Source of the DNA: G963692885 sp964657395
GTDB taxonomy: Bacteria > Acidobacteriota > Terriglobia > Terriglobales > Acidobacteriaceae
Assembly: GCA_964657395.1 (NCBI GenBank)
Contig: CAZZUX010000003.1
Span: 25,848 to 89,847 of the forward strand
DNA length: 64,000 nt
Direction: 5' to 3'
The stretch's first letter is position 1; every line of letters starts with the position of its first letter. A model generated the notes under the pieces. The model did not search any database, had not been told where the DNA came from, and worked only from the letters and a program-made list of their open reading frames with translations. The translations under genes and the position numbers were made by a program. Of the stretch, positions 53,617 to 62,823 are shown one piece after another.

Positions 53617-54939
53617 TCAATTACAGCGAACCTTGCGTCCATCCATCGTGGAACGAGCGATCTGATTGGACACAGCCGCATCGCCGTTCCCTTCGCCTGC
53701 AGCAGCGTGCAGCTCAGGATGCGTTAACTGCATGTATGCGGCGCGCAGCAGCGTACCGGACGCATCATCGCCGCTCAACTCCCAGATCATCAATCCACCC
53801 ATTCGATGATGCTGCGCATAGTCCACTTTGTACGCGATCGAAATCGGATCCTCGTAGGTCCAGAAACTGCTGCCGTCATAGAGCCACGGTGCCTTCGATT
53901 CCTCGACGCGGTGTACTACCGAGTGAGCCATCAAACCCGCCACGTAGTTGTAAGGCTTGTCTTCATGAATCGGCTGGCCTGTCTGGTACAAGCCATCATT
54001 GCTGCTGCCCACCTGCTCCCACCCGTAGCCGTAAAAAGGCAGCCCCATCAGCAGCTTGCCCGGGGGGACGCCCGCATCCTGATATTGGCGGAGACTGCCA
54101 TCCACGCTGCCGCCCTCCGTAGGATCGTCACCTGCAGGATAGAGTGGTGCGATCATGCTGGTCGTCTTGCTCCAGGGCCCGGCATAGTCGTAGTTCATTA
54201 CGCCGACGCGATCTGCATAGCGGCTCACTTCCGTCATGGCGACACCTGGATACATCCTCGGACTTGGTCCGACTGCCACCGTTAACTGCAATCCACGCCG
54301 CTCTGCATCGAGCTGTCTGCGGAACTCCCGCAGCAATCCGATGTAGTTCTCGGCTTCCCCGATTTTTGGATACTCCCAGTCGAGGTCGATTCCATCGAAG
54401 ATCCCCGGCTTGTGCACACCGGGTGCAAACCGTCCCTCAATGAACAGCTTCATGCAGGAAGCTACAAAACTCCTGCGATGTTCTGGCAATGCATCGTTCG
54501 CAAAGAACTGCGCACTGCCCTCCAGCGAGATGAGTACCTTCAGACGTGGATAGCGCTGCTTCAATTCTTCCAGCTGATGGAGGTTGCCGCGGAATGTGGA
54601 GAGAGGGTTATCAGCCTTCCCATTCACACTTTCGATGGCGGCGAAGGTGTAGCTGATATCTGCTTGCGGATCAGCCAGCGAACAGACGCCGTCTTTCGGC
54701 GAGCCCTGCGCGTAATTCACCTGGTCCAGCAGCGCTGCTCCGCCACTGTCGGCGAGTGTTTTTACGGTGTATTTCGGTTCGCTGTGCAGGCCCCACTGAG
54801 GAAAGTACGCCACCAGTAACGGATGTTCCTGCTTCTTCTGTGACTGCGCACCGGGTGCCCGCATGCCACTACTTCCAGCCAGCAGAAGCGGCAGCAACAA
54901 CCATCGCAGGCTCCATCTCACTTTTTCCATTTGCGTCAT
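53617..54939 (-). CDS. Exported GH18 family glycosidase (chitinase-like)
   Basis: 440 residues from the ATG at 54939 (AGGA eight bases upstream), with a signal peptide of LLLPLLLAGSSG type. The GH18 catalytic motif DxxDxDxE is seen in FDGIDLDWEYP, and the other barrel markers MNYDYAGPW and LPFYGYGWE are present. The final barrel strand with Trp is MGGLMIWELSGDD. It should hydrolyse chitin or related beta-1,4-GlcNAc polymers outside the cytoplasm. No carbohydrate-binding module is attached. Confidence 0.92.
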   Translation of the reverse strand: MTQMEKVRWSLRWLLLPLLLAGSSGMRAPGAQSQKKQEHPLLVAYFPQWGLHSEPKYTVKTLADSGGAALLDQVNYAQGSPKDGVCSLADPQADISYTFAAIESVNGKADNPLSTFRGNLHQLEELKQRYPRLKVLISLEGSAQFFANDALPEHRRSFVASCMKLFIEGRFAPGVHKPGIFDGIDLDWEYPKIGEAENYIGLLREFRRQLDAERRGLQLTVAVGPSPRMYPGVAMTEVSRYADRVGVMNYDYAGPWSKTTSMIAPLYPAGDDPTEGGSVDGSLRQYQDAGVPPGKLLMGLPFYGYGWEQVGSSNDGLYQTGQPIHEDKPYNYVAGLMAHSVVHRVEESKAPWLYDGSSFWTYEDPISIAYKVDYAQHHRMGGLMIWELSGDDASGTLLRAAYMQLTHPELHAAAGEGNGDAAVSNQIARSTMDGRKVRCN

Positions 54940-55076
54940 GCGGCAGGTCCTGCGCTCACATCCATAGTGACGGTTCCCGCCGTCATGTGGATGCACCCTG
55001 ATCTCTTCGCGTGGTAACGAAAGGAAGGAGCTATGCAGTACGTCGGAGTGATTGTTGATCCGGCGCGATGCGGTGA

Positions 55077-58000
55077 CTACCGGTTGATCGCTGCTTCCGT
55101 CTCCACCTGCCGCATCGATGCCTGGAACTCGCTCCGCAAAGCATCGATATTCGGAGCCAGGAACATGGACTCATGGTGGCCTGGAATGAATTTTACTTCC
55201 ACTCCGCCACGCGCAATCGTACGCCAGCCCAGCGCGTCATCGCTCCCGGGAATCGACGGCACATCACGGGCACGGAACAATTGAACACGCAGATCCAACG
55301 GCTGCAACTGGGCTACATCCACCACGTCTCCGGCATTGAAGCGATTGCGGAACAAACTTCCTGGCAGCCAGGGAAGTCTCTTCTGCAAACGCACCATCTT
55401 ACCCATGTACCGCTCATAAAAACGCCCGATCAGATTTTGCGGAGCCATCGCCAATCGCTCCTGCACATAGCTGAATCTCGCACGCCAGCTCATATCGCGC
55501 AGCCGCATCCTGTGAAAGCGCCACATCGCTCCGATGCTTGCAAGCCATAGACTGCCTCGCAACGGCCGCTCCACAAAGCCGGGCGCCTCAGCATCAAACA
55601 GCGCCACCATGCCCACTCTTCTTCCTGTAGCCGAGAGACTGCGGGCAATCTCTACTGTCAGCGGCGCCGCTGCGCACCAGCCTCCAAGGTGTACCGGCCC
55701 TCGTGGCCATTGCTTGTTGATAGCAGCCACGTACGCGGTCACCTGCTCCTGCAATCCAGGAAAACTCCTCGACCATCCCTGCTCACGTAGGCCGTAGATG
55801 GGCCTTCCGTCCTCCACCACATTCCGGGATAAGTCATACAGCAGGTAGGACTGCACCAGGAAGAAAGGCGCCTTCTCTCCGTCCTGTCGAATAGGAACGA
55901 GTGCCTCCAGCACATCCCCGCCGCGGATCAAAGCAGCCAGCTTCCGTACGGTCGGCGCATCGAACAATACGGTCAACGGCAGCTGCTGCTGCAAGGAATG
56001 ATTGATCATGGCAAGCAGCCGGATCGCCTGCATCGAATAACCGCCGTACCGGAAGAAATTGTCCTCCACGCCAAACGTCTTCGACTTCATGACCTCCCGA
56101 AAAATACGCAGGAGGGAAGCCTCTACATCGTTGGCCGGCTCCGCCGCGATGTTCCCCTCAGCCGCGCCTTCTATCGGAGCCGGCAAAGCCGCAAGTGCCC
56201 GGCGATCTACCTTGCCACTGCCTGTTAGCGGCAGCGATTCCAGCATCACGAGCCGCGAGGGCAACATGTAGGCGGGCAGTCGCCTGGCTGCATTCTCTCT
56301 CACTAACGTTATGTTCACTGCTGTTCCGGACTTCTGTGTGCAATAGCCCACCAGCCACGGCTCACCCGGCTCATCTTCTCTCAGAAGCACCGCAGCATCC
56401 GCAATCCCGCTTTCGCTTCTCAGGACCGTCTCAATCTCGCCCAGCTCGATACGATACCCGCGCAGCTTTACCTGTTGATCCAGCCTGCCGAAAATCTCAA
56501 AGGCATTCTGCCTCTCAGGCAGCCATCGCACCAGATCGCCTGTTCGAAACAGACGCGGTTGCTTATTAAGTGTTTCCTGGTTGATAGGCCCCTCGCCGTC
56601 GCCGACGGCCCAGCGGTCCGGGATAAATCGCTCTGCATTCAGATCCGGCCGTTCGAAGTAGCCCGCAGCCACCCCGCTGCCGCCGATACAGAGTTCTCCG
56701 GCGAAACCCGGGGGACGGAGATGGCCTGCTTCATCCACCACGTAAAAGCGCGTATTTGCCATTGGCGGCCCGATGGTCACCGGGCCTGAGCTTTCCTTCA
56801 CTTTCACAAGAGACGAGTAGATCGTGGTCTCTGTCGGTCCGTACCCATTCCACAACGTACCGCCTGTTCGCAAAAGAGAATCCGCCAGGTCTCGCGAAAG
56901 TGCTTCGCCGCCTGACAACATTTTCATATTCGGACCACCCACAAACCCTGCCGCTACCAGCATGCGCCACGTCACCGGGGTAGCCTGCAGGAAATCGATA
57001 GCCTGCTCTTCCATCAACTTCATCAGCCGCCAGGGGTCACCCACTGCGCTATCCGGCGCAATGACCACTGTCGCTCCATGAATCAGTGGCAGGTACATGT
57101 CCAGCACGGAAATATCGAAGGCGAAGGAGGCTACTGCCAGCAGCCGGCTGGTTTCTGTCATCAACTCGCCGGCACCAAGCAACAGATTTACGAGTGAGCC
57201 ATGCCTTACCATCACACCTTTTGGGCGGCCGGTCGTGCCGGAGGTGTAGATCATGTACGCGAGATCGCTGGCGACAACAACAGGCAGTTGCGCATCGTCT
57301 TCTGCGTCAGCTTCTAGTTCGGCCGGATTGCATAAGGCAACGCTCATCCCGGCGAACAGCGTTGCCGTATTCGCTGACGCAATCACAACTGCAGGCCGGC
57401 ACTCCTCAACCATGTCGACCAGGCGCTGAGAAGGATGGCCGGGATCGAGCTGTACGTAGAAGCTTCCTGCCTTCAGCACTGCCAACTGCATGAGGGGGAC
57501 GCACTCGGACCGTTCCATGCAGATTGCGACGGGACGCTTCTGGTCAGCACCGCGCCTTCGCAATTGCCGCGCAATCGCATCACTGCGGCTCGCCAACTGC
57601 TCATAGGTCGTTGCGCGATCGGCATAAACAACGGCGTCCTTCGCTGCATGGGAAGCAGCCGCCGCTGCCACAAAGTCCAGCACAGTATCAGATGGAAGCA
57701 TCGTCTCCGTGCGATTGAGTTGCGCATACAGAGCGCGTGCATCCTCGTCGCGGATCAAGCGAAGGCGACCAACTATTTCGTCAGACTGTGCCGATGCGTG
57801 TTCGAGCAGGCAAGCCAGCGCCTCGAGCTTGCCAGAAGTTGCCTCGACAGCTCCCACCTCCCTATAGGTAACGATAGCTGTGTCTGATTCGGGTATCTCC
57901 CGCACTGCGTACGTAGGTCCGCCGGCAGCAGATGTATCCGGATCACCCTCCATCTCGAGAACGGCATCGCAAGCCGCATCATTCGTCGCTTCCTGATCCA

Positions 58001-58268
58001 TCGCACGTCTCACCTGGATTAACAATTCCTGGAAGCGCGAACCTGTCTCCACCACGAGCTGCAGCCTCTTGCCGGAGAAGCCGAGAGTTACATGCGCGGT
58101 CATCTTTAGTCGGGCTGTCAAAGCAGCGAGCACCGCGAGGTAAAAAGCCGCGCGGTCTTCTCCTGAGTGATCCCGGAAGACGCTTTGCAGCCTTGCCGCT
58201 ATCGTTGGAAGCAGAACAGGCGGCTCGTTGGAACCGGAGAGTCGGCTGCGACTTGAAGCGGTCTGCAT
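55077..58268 (-). CDS. NRPS-like adenylation-carrier-thioesterase protein with Cys-type thioesterase
   Basis: 1063 residues from the ATG at 58268 (AGAGG nine bases upstream; a TTG at 58301 is possible). Residues about 20-185 resemble the second half of a condensation domain but lack HHxxxDG. The adenylation domain (about 195-700) has TSGTTGRPKG at 342-351, NGYGPTETT, GELCIGG and the A10 Lys686 in GSGKVDRR. The carrier domain has Ser745 in YGGYSMQA. The thioesterase (about 790-1060) has GGWCAAAP with Cys865 at the nucleophile position, Asp in LFDAEAP and His in PGHHESM. It activates one acid and releases it as a condensed or hydrolysed product. No tailoring or carrier-activating gene is adjacent. 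Confidence 0.9.
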   Translation of the reverse strand: MQTASSRSRLSGSNEPPVLLPTIAARLQSVFRDHSGEDRAAFYLAVLAALTARLKMTAHVTLGFSGKRLQLVVETGSRFQELLIQVRRAMDQEATNDAACDAVLEMEGDPDTSAAGGPTYAVREIPESDTAIVTYREVGAVEATSGKLEALACLLEHASAQSDEIVGRLRLIRDEDARALYAQLNRTETMLPSDTVLDFVAAAAASHAAKDAVVYADRATTYEQLASRSDAIARQLRRRGADQKRPVAICMERSECVPLMQLAVLKAGSFYVQLDPGHPSQRLVDMVEECRPAVVIASANTATLFAGMSVALCNPAELEADAEDDAQLPVVVASDLAYMIYTSGTTGRPKGVMVRHGSLVNLLLGAGELMTETSRLLAVASFAFDISVLDMYLPLIHGATVVIAPDSAVGDPWRLMKLMEEQAIDFLQATPVTWRMLVAAGFVGGPNMKMLSGGEALSRDLADSLLRTGGTLWNGYGPTETTIYSSLVKVKESSGPVTIGPPMANTRFYVVDEAGHLRPPGFAGELCIGGSGVAAGYFERPDLNAERFIPDRWAVGDGEGPINQETLNKQPRLFRTGDLVRWLPERQNAFEIFGRLDQQVKLRGYRIELGEIETVLRSESGIADAAVLLREDEPGEPWLVGYCTQKSGTAVNITLVRENAARRLPAYMLPSRLVMLESLPLTGSGKVDRRALAALPAPIEGAAEGNIAAEPANDVEASLLRIFREVMKSKTFGVEDNFFRYGGYSMQAIRLLAMINHSLQQQLPLTVLFDAPTVRKLAALIRGGDVLEALVPIRQDGEKAPFFLVQSYLLYDLSRNVVEDGRPIYGLREQGWSRSFPGLQEQVTAYVAAINKQWPRGPVHLGGWCAAAPLTVEIARSLSATGRRVGMVALFDAEAPGFVERPLRGSLWLASIGAMWRFHRMRLRDMSWRARFSYVQERLAMAPQNLIGRFYERYMGKMVRLQKRLPWLPGSLFRNRFNAGDVVDVAQLQPLDLRVQLFRARDVPSIPGSDDALGWRTIARGGVEVKFIPGHHESMFLAPNIDALRSEFQASMRQVETEAAINR

Positions 58269-58395
58269 TGCATCCATCCTCTTATTGAAGAGAGAACTCA
58301 ACCATCTTCCCCGGAGTCGTTGGAACCGCCGTTCAGCCTGTCTCTACGATGCCATATACCAAGCGAAAGGCGCAGGCTTTCTGCTCAATACGTTA

Positions 58396-59886
58396 CTATC
58401 GTGGGGCTGGACTTGCGCTCTCCGCCAGCGCGTACGCTGTGACTGCCATGACCGCAGCATTTTCACCCAGGTGTAACGGAGAGACCTTGTCAAACGTGTC
58501 CGCAGGTGTGTGGTGGAAATTGAAATAGTAGCGGCTGTCCTGGGTCGGGGTAAATCCAGGCACCCCCCTGGTCACGACTGCGGCCACATCCTCACCGGCT
58601 TCTTCGCCCTCCCGGATCGTCGATGCGCCAATCGCATCGAGCTGGTGTGCAACCGGTCGCAGCCACTCTGCCAGCTGCGGCTTGCCGGCGAAGGTGATTC
58701 CTGTTGGATGGTCCGCGCCGAGGTCACTCTCCAGCGCACCCACGTGATTTGCTAACTCACTGGCATGCTCTTCGGCATAGGTTGCTGCGCCCTCAGAGCC
58801 TGACTCTTCATCCATCCATGCGATGCATCGGATTGTCCGTTGCGGATGAATCCCCAGCTTCTGCATCAGGTGAATTACCTGCATGGAAACTACGACTCCA
58901 GCGCCGTCATCGATCGCGCCTGTTCCCAGGTCCCACGAATCCAGGTGGCCTGACACGATGACTACCTGCTCCGGGTGCGACGATCCTTTCCAATCTGCAA
59001 TCACGTTGTAACTTTCTACCTTCGTATTTGTCACCGGCGTCAGTACCAGCTTCATCCGTACCTCGCCTTGTGCTGCCAGGTCGGCCATCAGATCTGCATC
59101 TTCTGCCGTTACTGCCGCCGCGGGAATCTTCGGCACTGCCGGATCGTAGAAAGTCGCGCCCGTATGGGGCAGCCGATAATCCGCTCCTCCCACGGATCGA
59201 ACCAGCACCGCCACGGCTCCTGCAGCTCCGGCGATACTCGGCCCGGCGCCGCGGTAAATCACTGCTTGCCCGTACGCCTGCCCACCCTGTCCCTGGGCCG
59301 CCAGTTCTTTGTCGAAAGGATGGTTGAACAACACGATCTTGCCCTTTACTTCGCCGGGCGGGAGCTTGCGGAAGTCGTCGAACGATGACACAACGACAAC
59401 CGGCGCCGTAATACCATCCTGCGGGGTGGCAACGCTTCCGCCCAGCGCTGTCAGCACGATCTTCTGCTGCGTCTCAGGGGCCATGTCCTTCCACGAAACC
59501 AGCGCGCCTGTTTCCGCACCCCGCACCCAGTGGGGCACCATGGTCTTTTCCATCGTCACTGTCGCGCCCAGCGTCCGCATCTGCTCGGCCACATACTCGA
59601 CTGCTTTTGCAGCCTGGGGCGAACCGCTCAGACGCGGTCCGATATTGTCTGTGAGATGTCGCAGCCGGGTCAGGGCATAATCATCGCTGAGTGCGGCATC
59701 GCGAATCTTCGCCATCGTGGCAAGCTGTTCCGGGGTCCAGGCTCCGTTCCCTCCACCCATCAAACGAGCCATCCGGTCCTGCATCGACGGCGCCTGGGGC
59801 GCGGTCTGCGCTATCAAAATCCGCATAGCGGGTTGAACTATCATCACAGCCGCTGCGAACGCCACAAAACCAAGTTTGCGAGTCAT
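58396..59886 (-). CDS. Exported M28 metallopeptidase with PA domain (carboxypeptidase Q-like)
   Basis: 496 residues from the ATG at 59886, which begins a signal-like N terminus; the frame to 59958 adds a second hydrophobic stretch. A PA domain lies at about residues 130-270, and the zinc sites are VSGHLDSWDLGTGAIDDG, WMDEESGSEGA, ESDLGAD and a final FHHTPADT. The family releases N-terminal residues or dipeptides outside the cytoplasm. It is divergent from the alpha/beta hydrolase gene. Confidence 0.9.
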   Translation of the reverse strand: MTRKLGFVAFAAAVMIVQPAMRILIAQTAPQAPSMQDRMARLMGGGNGAWTPEQLATMAKIRDAALSDDYALTRLRHLTDNIGPRLSGSPQAAKAVEYVAEQMRTLGATVTMEKTMVPHWVRGAETGALVSWKDMAPETQQKIVLTALGGSVATPQDGITAPVVVVSSFDDFRKLPPGEVKGKIVLFNHPFDKELAAQGQGGQAYGQAVIYRGAGPSIAGAAGAVAVLVRSVGGADYRLPHTGATFYDPAVPKIPAAAVTAEDADLMADLAAQGEVRMKLVLTPVTNTKVESYNVIADWKGSSHPEQVVIVSGHLDSWDLGTGAIDDGAGVVVSMQVIHLMQKLGIHPQRTIRCIAWMDEESGSEGAATYAEEHASELANHVGALESDLGADHPTGITFAGKPQLAEWLRPVAHQLDAIGASTIREGEEAGEDVAAVVTRGVPGFTPTQDSRYYFNFHHTPADTFDKVSPLHLGENAAVMAVTAYALAESASPAPR

Positions 59887-59948
59887 GCGGCATCGTAACA
59901 AACTGTGTCTGCGGAGCAGACAGGAAAGCACTACGAACATCAGGAAGG

Positions 59949-60656
59949 ATGCAATCAAAGATGGAACAAAAGGTGGAACAAAATCGAACGGCGAGCATTG
60001 TTCTCGTTCACGGCGTCTGGATCGACGGCTCCAGCTGGGCTGAAGTGATCAAGCTGCTCGCGCACCAAGGATTCAAAGTTTATGCTGCCCAACTGCCGCT
60101 TAACTCCTTTGAAGACGACGTCGCGACCGTGCATCGTCTGCTCCATCATGTCGACGGCCCCGTGATTCTCGTCGGCCACTCCTATGGAGGCGCAGTGATC
60201 TCGGCAGCCGGCAATCACAGGAACGTGGAGAAGCTGGTCTACATCTCGGCGTTTGCGCCGGATCCAAAGCAGGTATTCGGCTCCATTCTCGGCATCAACC
60301 CACCAGCGGCAAGCCTCAATCTCTCACCCGATGAAGCAGGTTATCTGTGGATCGACGCCCCTACCATGCAGGATGCCATCGCGCACGACGTACATCGCGG
60401 CCTCGTCCATCTGGCTGTGGCGGTTCAGAAGCCTTATGCGGCGAAGCTGTTCGAAAGCTCCATCCCTGATCCCGCCTGGCAGCACAAACCCAGCTTTTAT
60501 CTTGTGACTACTGACGACCGCATCCTGAATCCCAAAACTCAACATGCCATGGCAAATAACATCAAGGCGACTGTCCGCGAGGTTGCCAGCAGCCATCTGC
60601 CGCTCATTTCCCAGCCCCAGGCGGTGGCCGACATCATTGCGGAGGCTGCTGGCTGA
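59949..60656 (+). CDS. Alpha/beta hydrolase
   Basis: 235 residues. The fold is clear: VLVHGVWIDGSSW oxyanion region, nucleophile elbow VGHSYGG, acid in TTDDRIL and the catalytic His in SSHLPLIS. The length and wording match small esterase-like hydrolases related to salicylate esterase/hydroxynitrile-lyase types. A second ATG at 59961 is a possible start. No signal peptide. The substrate is unknown; the catalytic triad is complete. Confidence 0.88.
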   Translation: MQSKMEQKVEQNRTASIVLVHGVWIDGSSWAEVIKLLAHQGFKVYAAQLPLNSFEDDVATVHRLLHHVDGPVILVGHSYGGAVISAAGNHRNVEKLVYISAFAPDPKQVFGSILGINPPAASLNLSPDEAGYLWIDAPTMQDAIAHDVHRGLVHLAVAVQKPYAAKLFESSIPDPAWQHKPSFYLVTTDDRILNPKTQHAMANNIKATVREVASSHLPLISQPQAVADIIAEAAG

Positions 60657-60743
60657 CTTAGAGGTCCTCAGAGTCGCAGGCCCGGGCGGGGAATACCTGC
60701 CCGGGTCGACAGCGCAGTGCACCTTGCTCTACTTTGGAGAACG

Positions 60744-61703
60744 ATGAAAGTCGGCGTCTTCACCCCACTCCTCTCGCAGCTTCCGCTCGGCGACGTGCTC
60801 AGCAAACTCGCCGCCCTGGGTATCTCCACAGTCGAACTCGGCACTGGCAATTTTCCGGGTGACGCTCACTGCAAGCTCTCCTTGCTTGATCAGCCAGCGC
60901 AACTTGCCGAGTTTCGTAAGACGCTTGCTGATCACGGCGTGACCATCAGCGCCTTGAGCTGTCACGGGAATGCACTGCATCCTGATCCTGCGCAGGCGAA
61001 GCTGGCCCATGACACCCGCCGTCGCACCATCCTGCTGGCGGAGAAACTCGGCGTGAAAAATGTCGTCGATTTTTCGGGCTGTCCTGGAGATTCCCCGAAT
61101 GCCAAGGCACCCAATTGGATCACCTGCCCCTGGCCGCCCGAATACAGCGACGTCCTGAGGTGGCAATGGGAGTCTGTGGTTGCTCCTCATTGGATCGAAG
61201 AAGCGAAATTTGCCGCCAGTCACGGCGTGCGGATCGCTATCGAAATGCATCCCGGCTTCGTGGCGTACAGTCCGGAAACCATGCTGCGTCTGCGTGAAAT
61301 TGCCGGACCATCCATCGGCTGCAATTACGATCCCAGCCACATGTTCTGGCAGGGGATCGATCCTGTCGGCGCGATCCGCGTCCTCGGAGAGGCGATATTC
61401 CACGTACACGCCAAGGATACGCAGCTCTACCCCGCGAACCTGGTGCGCACCGGAGTCCTCGACACCAAGCCCTACACGGACGAACGCAATCGCGGCTGGA
61501 TCTTCCGCACCTGCGGCTATGGTCATGGCGCTGAATGGTGGAAGGAGTTTGTGTCAACGCTGCGGATGTACGGCTACGACGATGTCCTGTCGATCGAGCA
61601 TGAGGATAGTTTGTTGGCTGCCGAAGAAGGTCTCACCAAGGCCGCACACTTCCTCCAGGAAGTCGTCATCCAGGAAAAACCCGGCGCGGCCTGGTGGACC
61701 TAG
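60744..61703 (+). CDS. Sugar phosphate isomerase/epimerase family protein
   Basis: 319 residues from the ATG at 60744 (GGAG upstream). TIM-barrel AP-endonuclease-2 family: VELGTGNFPGD, IEMHPGFVAY, GCNYDPSHMFWQG, FHVHAKDTQLY and LSIEHEDSL carry the metal-binding Glu, His and Asp residues. Relatives isomerise keto-sugars or act in inositol and sugar-acid catabolism; the substrate here is not evident. A hairpin terminator follows 23 bp after the stop. Confidence 0.88.
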   Translation: MKVGVFTPLLSQLPLGDVLSKLAALGISTVELGTGNFPGDAHCKLSLLDQPAQLAEFRKTLADHGVTISALSCHGNALHPDPAQAKLAHDTRRRTILLAEKLGVKNVVDFSGCPGDSPNAKAPNWITCPWPPEYSDVLRWQWESVVAPHWIEEAKFAASHGVRIAIEMHPGFVAYSPETMLRLREIAGPSIGCNYDPSHMFWQGIDPVGAIRVLGEAIFHVHAKDTQLYPANLVRTGVLDTKPYTDERNRGWIFRTCGYGHGAEWWKEFVSTLRMYGYDDVLSIEHEDSLLAAEEGLTKAAHFLQEVVIQEKPGAAWWT

Positions 61704-61726
61704 GAGTCGCATCGCGGGCATGAAGA

Positions 61727-61750
61727 AAGGGCGGATTAGAACCCGCCCTT
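61727..61750. terminator. Intrinsic terminator-like hairpin
   Basis: AAGGGCGG and CCGCCCTT form a perfect eight-base-pair stem with an eight-base loop, followed by CTTGATT on the plus strand and preceded by AAGA. It lies after the stop of the plus-strand isomerase gene, and within the space separating it from the opposing isomerase gene, so it may work in both directions. Confidence 0.6.
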
Positions 61751-61780
61751 CTTGATTGACCCGACCGGATGCAACCAGAC

Positions 61781-61828
61781 GACCAACGGGAGGAAACCGC
61801 CGAAGGCCTCTGCCCGTACGGCCAGTAC
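61781..61828 (-). repeat. Structured 3'-flanking repeat, copy 1
   Basis: On the minus strand it starts GTACTGGCCGTACGGGCA, one base after the stop codon of the Tat-exported isomerase gene, and ends CCCGTTGGTC. The two ends pair imperfectly (GGCC-G..CGGG with CCCG..TGGTC), giving a stem around a variable middle. A second copy stands at 62773-62823. Confidence 0.65.
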
Positions 61829-61829
61829 C

Positions 61830-62726
61830 TTAGCCCTTCCAGGCTTGCATGTAGGTGGCGTCTACCTTCAATGCATCGAACGGCGGCATGTCGAATTGCT
61901 CCTGCTCAACGAACATGTGTTTGATCCGCGATTTATCGGCTGCTGCAAAGATGGGCTTGTAGTCGATCGCACCCTGACCTAACTCGGCTGCCGGCGGTGG
62001 CGTGGATTCACTCCCAGCCTTCGGCAACTCTTTGAAGTCCTTCACATGCAGCATGGAAATACGGTTCGCGTACTTCTTCAGGTACACAACCGGATCGCCG
62101 CCGCCTACCATCACCCATCCGCAATCCAGCTCGAATGTCACTTTCGCGGGGTCGGTCAGCTTGAGTAATTCATCCAGCGGCACGATGCCGTCCTGCTTGC
62201 GAAATTCGGGTGTGTGATTGTGGTAGCCAAAGCGGATTCCGGCCGCATGCGCCTTCTCGCCGAACTTGTTGAACTGCTCAGCATTCCAGCGCCAGTCGTC
62301 GATCGAAAACTCGTGCCCATGTCCTGCCTGGGAAGGATCCTTGTGCCCTGGAGAGGAACAGATGAGATAGCTCAGCCCGATCTTGTGTCCGAAGTCGAGA
62401 ATCTCATCCACCCTGGGGCTCAGCGCGTCGTATCCATAATGCGCACTCACGCATTTCAGACCTGCATTCTTCATTGCCGCATTCACCTGGTTCGGATCGT
62501 GGCCGAAGAAGCCGGCTGCCTCAACCTCCTGGTATCCCAGCTCACCCAGCTTGTGCAGCGTGCCTTCATAATCCTTCGGCAACAGGTCACGCACCGAATA
62601 AAGCTGGAGACCCAACGGCAGTCCCAGCGGATTCGCCAGCAACCGCGGTGCCTTCAACGCAACTGTCCCAACTACGGCCGCAGCAGAAGCCTGCCGCAAG
62701 AAACTACGTCTAGAAAAATCAGTCAT
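61830..62726 (-). CDS. Tat-exported sugar phosphate isomerase/epimerase-like protein
   Basis: 298 residues from the ATG at 62726 (AGGTGGG upstream). A twin-arginine signal FSRRSFLRQ with a hydrophobic stretch opens the protein, then an AP-endonuclease-2-type barrel: GLQLYSVRDLLPKD, YHNHTPEF, FELDCGWVMVGG, LHVKDFKEL and MFVEQEQFD carry the metal ligands. Folded export suggests a cofactor- or metal-loaded periplasmic enzyme acting on sugars or their derivatives. It is followed by repeat copy 1 and preceded by repeat copy 2. Confidence 0.9.
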   Translation of the reverse strand: MTDFSRRSFLRQASAAAVVGTVALKAPRLLANPLGLPLGLQLYSVRDLLPKDYEGTLHKLGELGYQEVEAAGFFGHDPNQVNAAMKNAGLKCVSAHYGYDALSPRVDEILDFGHKIGLSYLICSSPGHKDPSQAGHGHEFSIDDWRWNAEQFNKFGEKAHAAGIRFGYHNHTPEFRKQDGIVPLDELLKLTDPAKVTFELDCGWVMVGGGDPVVYLKKYANRISMLHVKDFKELPKAGSESTPPPAAELGQGAIDYKPIFAAADKSRIKHMFVEQEQFDMPPFDALKVDATYMQAWKG

Positions 62727-62772
62727 TATTCCCACCTGGTATTTTGTTTTTCAAACTCAGACGAAACAGTGC

Positions 62773-62823
62773 GACCAACGGGGGCATCAGCGCCGAAAGC
62801 GTCGTTGCCCGTACGGCCAGTAC
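62773..62823 (-). repeat. Structured 3'-flanking repeat, copy 2
   Basis: On the minus strand it begins within the last base of the VOC gene's TAG stop and reads GTACTGGCCGTACGGGCA, then a variable middle containing GACGCTTTCGGCGCTGA, and ends CCCCCGTTGGTC. Both ends match copy 1 (18 and 10 identical bases); the middle is partly conserved. Confidence 0.65.
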
